From Deltaproteobacteria bacterium (GTDB lineage Bacteria > Desulfobacterota > Syntrophia > Syntrophales > UBA5619): a DNA stretch of 7,979 bases. Below the pieces are notes generated by a model, which was given only the letters and a program-made list of their open reading frames with translations, had not been told where the DNA came from and ran no database searches. Of the stretch, positions 6,282 to 7,979 are shown in pieces. How positions within the stretch are numbered: position 1 is the stretch's first letter; every line of letters starts with the position of its first letter. Made by a program: the position numbers and the translations under genes. Where the stretch lies: positions 1-7,979 of the forward strand of contig JAJFTY010000133.1 in assembly GCA_021372695.1 (NCBI GenBank), read 5' to 3'.

Positions 6282-7130
6282 TCACGAGATGAAGGATGCA
6301 ATCCAGACGCACGCGATCGCGACGGCGGCCAGAAACAGCACCATAAAAAAATACCTGGCAAGTCTCTCCGAAGGGATGACGGCCACCACGATGAACAGAA
6401 GAAGGCCTGCCATGGCAAAGACTTTGAGCCAATTCAGACGGACCAGGAAAAGGCTGCACAGACAGATGGCGGCCGGAAACAGGGCCGCGGCTCTTTTACC
6501 GTAAGCAACGGCAAAGGTTCGATCGCCGATGCAGCGGTCCACGCTGTAGTCCATGATCGTGCTGAACGCGTGAAAGCCCATGGCGCAGCAGGTGAAATAG
6601 TAGGCTTGAAGGGGAACGGCCGCTGCATCGTCCACGAAGCTGTACCCCAGGCCGAAAGGCGCGAAGAATCCCATGATGCCGGCAGACATCACGTCGAACG
6701 GCGGCCGGGTCTTCAGCCTCCAGGGCGGAACCGAGTATACGTAGGCCAGCAAGAGCAGGATCACGGCAAAGTAGATATTGGCCAGGTTTGCAGTTGCCGC
6801 GGAAACGGACAGAAACGCGATTCCCGTACCGAACGCGGTAATCCGGATCATCCGGCCATCCGGGAACTCCATCCCGATGCCTTCGATCCTCGTCTTTCGC
6901 GGATTCATCTGATCGGATTCGCGGTCATGGATATCATTCAGGCCAAAGGTGAAGAGGCAGACGGGGAACGAAAGCATCAGCATCTGAAGGACGATCAGCG
7001 GTGTGAACCGGAATGCGGGATCCGCAAGCCCGTGCTGCCCGTAAGCCAGCCCGATGCAGAACACCAGAGGCAGGGCAATCCAGAACGAAGGACGGCTGAC
7101 TTTCAACAGGACCAGAATGCTCCGCCTCAT
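6282..7130 (-). CDS. UbiA-superfamily prenyltransferase, lycopene-elongase-like motifs
   Basis: 282 residues from the ATG at 7130, beginning MRRSILVLLKVSRPSFW, a standard UbiA N-terminus. Motif one is N65-D-I-H-D69-R-E-S-D73, followed by QMNPRKTRIEG. A central 'YSVPPWRLKTRPPFD' (132-146) and motif two, D194-Y-S-V-D198-RCIG-D203, complete the active-site set. The 'ND..DRE.D..NPRK...EG' and 'YS.PP.R.K.RP..D' wording is most like lycopene elongase/hydratase-type UbiA proteins (CrtEb, LbtBC type), which add a C5 unit to a carotenoid end and may also hydrate it; that assignment is tentative. The two UbiA proteins here share little beyond the motifs, so they are not a recent duplication. An upstream TTG at 7214 would add 28 residues of poor family fit; GTG 7136 is another option. 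The RBS before 7130 is weak. A gap of 135 bp separates it from the next gene. Confidence 0.87.
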   Translation of the reverse strand: MRRSILVLLKVSRPSFWIALPLVFCIGLAYGQHGLADPAFRFTPLIVLQMLMLSFPVCLFTFGLNDIHDRESDQMNPRKTRIEGIGMEFPDGRMIRITAFGTGIAFLSVSAATANLANIYFAVILLLLAYVYSVPPWRLKTRPPFDVMSAGIMGFFAPFGLGYSFVDDAAAVPLQAYYFTCCAMGFHAFSTIMDYSVDRCIGDRTFAVAYGKRAAALFPAAICLCSLFLVRLNWLKVFAMAGLLLFIVVAVIPSERLARYFFMVLFLAAVAIACVWIASFIS

Positions 7131-7219
7131 GCTCACCGATCCGCGGGGGATGCCGATTGAAAAGGAAAAGAGTTCGACTGCACGAACGGAAAATGAATTT
7201 GGAGGAGCGTTCAACCCAT

Positions 7220-7732
7220 TCAGCCGCCGGAGCGGGCTTTCAGGAAAAGGTCCGTAACTTCGGCTAATTTCGTCCGGATCTCGGAGATATCGCCCTCCCC
7301 TATCTTGTAAGTGGACCAGATCGTCTTGCTCTTTTCCTCTCCGGGCGCGCCCTCTTCAGACTCGTTTCTGACCGCTTCGAGCGTCACCGTGTACTGGTAG
7401 GTCTTCCCCGGCTGCTTCACGGCCTGGACCGAGATGGTCAAAGAGGGCCGCCCGGACGTCTTCTGCCAGAGTTCATCCTGCAGGATCTGGACGCCGGCTT
7501 TCTGAAGTGCGATGGCCAGGGTCTCGCGGACTGATTCACCGGTCAGTCCCTCCTTCTGGATCTCCGGATTCGGGACATCGGCCAGAACGCGAAAGCCGCC
7601 GATCCCTCTCATCTCGTCGCCATAGATCAGGTTCGTCACACCGATCGTCACCTTCGTCGGCAGATCGAACTTGACCGCCAGAAAGACGCCCAGCAGTAGC
7701 AGAAGAAGGAATGCGATTGAACGGTTGCCCAT
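7220..7732 (-). CDS. Membrane-anchored extracytoplasmic protein of unknown function
   Basis: 170 residues: a short N-terminal MGNRS, one hydrophobic helix (about 6-22) acting as signal anchor with no lipobox Cys, and a soluble domain. The domain alternates helix and strand: 'GESVRETLAIALQKAGVQIL', then 'SLTISVQAVKQ', 'YQYTVTLEAVRNE', an acidic loop 'SEEGAPGEEKSK', 'TIWSTYKIG' and a C-terminal helix. This resembles small periplasmic proteins with the layout 'helix ending in AGI..L, two strands, TWS, final helix' seen widely as hypothetical proteins; I cannot name the family. AAAGG lies 8 bases before the ATG. It is the first gene of the minus-strand set, 89 bp from the UbiA start at 7130, so co-transcription is likely. 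A role in binding or handling the pathway product in the periplasm is possible but unsupported. Confidence 0.75.
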   Translation of the reverse strand: MGNRSIAFLLLLLLGVFLAVKFDLPTKVTIGVTNLIYGDEMRGIGGFRVLADVPNPEIQKEGLTGESVRETLAIALQKAGVQILQDELWQKTSGRPSLTISVQAVKQPGKTYQYTVTLEAVRNESEEGAPGEEKSKTIWSTYKIGEGDISEIRTKLAEVTDLFLKARSGG

Positions 7733-7846
7733 GGTTTCAGCCTTTGGCGAGAGCCATCCATTTTCTGATTAGCCTGAAATACCAAACTCATCAATTTCCC
7801 ACAAGATTCGGAATGAAGAAGGCGCACACCATCCCGTGGGTTGCCC

Positions 7847-7875
7847 ATCTTAATCCGGAGCAGTTCAATAGTCAA
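7847..7875 (-). promoter_or_regulatory. Sigma70-like promoter for the minus-strand gene set
   Basis: On the minus strand TTGACT (7875-7870) is separated by exactly 17 bases from TAAGAT (7852-7847): five of six matches at -35, four of six at -10, with ideal spacing. Transcription would begin near 7840, leaving a leader of about 105 bases before the ATG at 7732. It is the best promoter candidate seen in the window, read by eye only. Confidence 0.5.
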
Positions 7876-7883
7876 AGAGATTT

Positions 7884-7896
7884 AACCGCGGCGGTT
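7884..7896. repeat. 13-bp palindrome upstream of the promoter (possible operator)
   Basis: AACCGC-G-GCGGTT is a perfect 6+1+6 inverted repeat lying 8 bp upstream of the -35 box, centred about 50 bp before the expected transcription start. This placement suits an activator or regulator binding site. No regulator gene is present in the window, and a palindrome of this size can occur by chance. Confidence 0.4.
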
Positions 7897-7979
7897 CACA
7901 TTGCAGCCCGACCGGAATGATGATAAGAGTTGAGCTGAATTTTGGTTTGCGAACGCGAAGATCAGCCTGCGCAGCGGAT

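Noticed and set aside
6258..6285. Partial inverted repeat around GAGGAATCCTTCTC after the second UbiA gene
   Set aside because: The symmetric core is only a few base pairs and there is no T-run on the minus strand, so it is weak as a terminator.
5925..7160. Plus-strand open frame of 411 codons
   Set aside because: It runs antisense to the second UbiA gene and across the 6147-6281 gap; its translation is hydrophilic and low in complexity, with no recognisable domain.
7648..7920. Small open frames on both strands in the upstream region of the last gene
   Set aside because: They overlap each other, the promoter and the N-terminus of the periplasmic protein gene out of frame, and have no convincing ribosome site or motif.

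Overview
The window is about 8 kb of moderately GC-rich bacterial DNA (roughly 60% in the line I hand-counted) with two unrelated parts. The combination of type IV pseudopilin genes, a CFI-box sorting-type segment and tightly packed membrane-protein genes suggests a Gram-negative environmental bacterium. Desulfobacterota or a related former deltaproteobacterium fits best, but this is inference; there is no rRNA or other phylogenetic marker here.

Left part (1-3532, + strand): the 3' end of what is probably a type IV pilus/pseudopilin operon. It is a single very long reading frame whose start lies just off the left edge. It joins three modules usually found in separate proteins or at protein ends: a GspJ/PilW-like pseudopilin with a complete GFTLIE cleavage motif, a CFI-box segment (CFVATAAYG) with its hydrophobic tail, and a second, PilX/GspK-like prepilin with its own RG/S cleavage site and a roughly 870-residue extracytoplasmic region. 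Two Asp-rich calcium-loop-like motifs lie in that last region.

Middle (3651-4277, + strand): a small seven-helix membrane protein that closely follows the pattern of the fungal Pyr4/PaxB-type integral membrane terpene cyclases, including the NIAWE and late Asp-Tyr positions. It is clearly more AT-rich than its flanks (about 47% GC in sampled lines).

Right part (4308-7732, - strand, transcribed right to left): a four-gene set. In order of transcription these are a membrane-anchored extracytoplasmic protein of unknown function (7732-7220), a UbiA-superfamily prenyltransferase with lycopene-elongase-like motifs (7130-6282), an unrecognised protein with about ten membrane helices (6146-5148), and a second, divergent UbiA prenyltransferase (5129-4308). 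A sigma70-like promoter and a 13-bp palindrome lie upstream, at 7847-7896. The set converges tail to tail, across 30 bp, with the Pyr4-like gene.

Two prenyltransferases, a membrane terpene-cyclase homologue and an orphan polytopic membrane protein side by side suggest a membrane-embedded isoprenoid-tailoring pathway (prenylation followed by cyclisation). The substrate is unknown and the pathway is a hypothesis. No stretch over 300 bp lacks a gene. The gaps at 3533-3650, 4278-4307, 6147-6281 and 7131-7219 hold no RNA gene or strong terminator that I can see.
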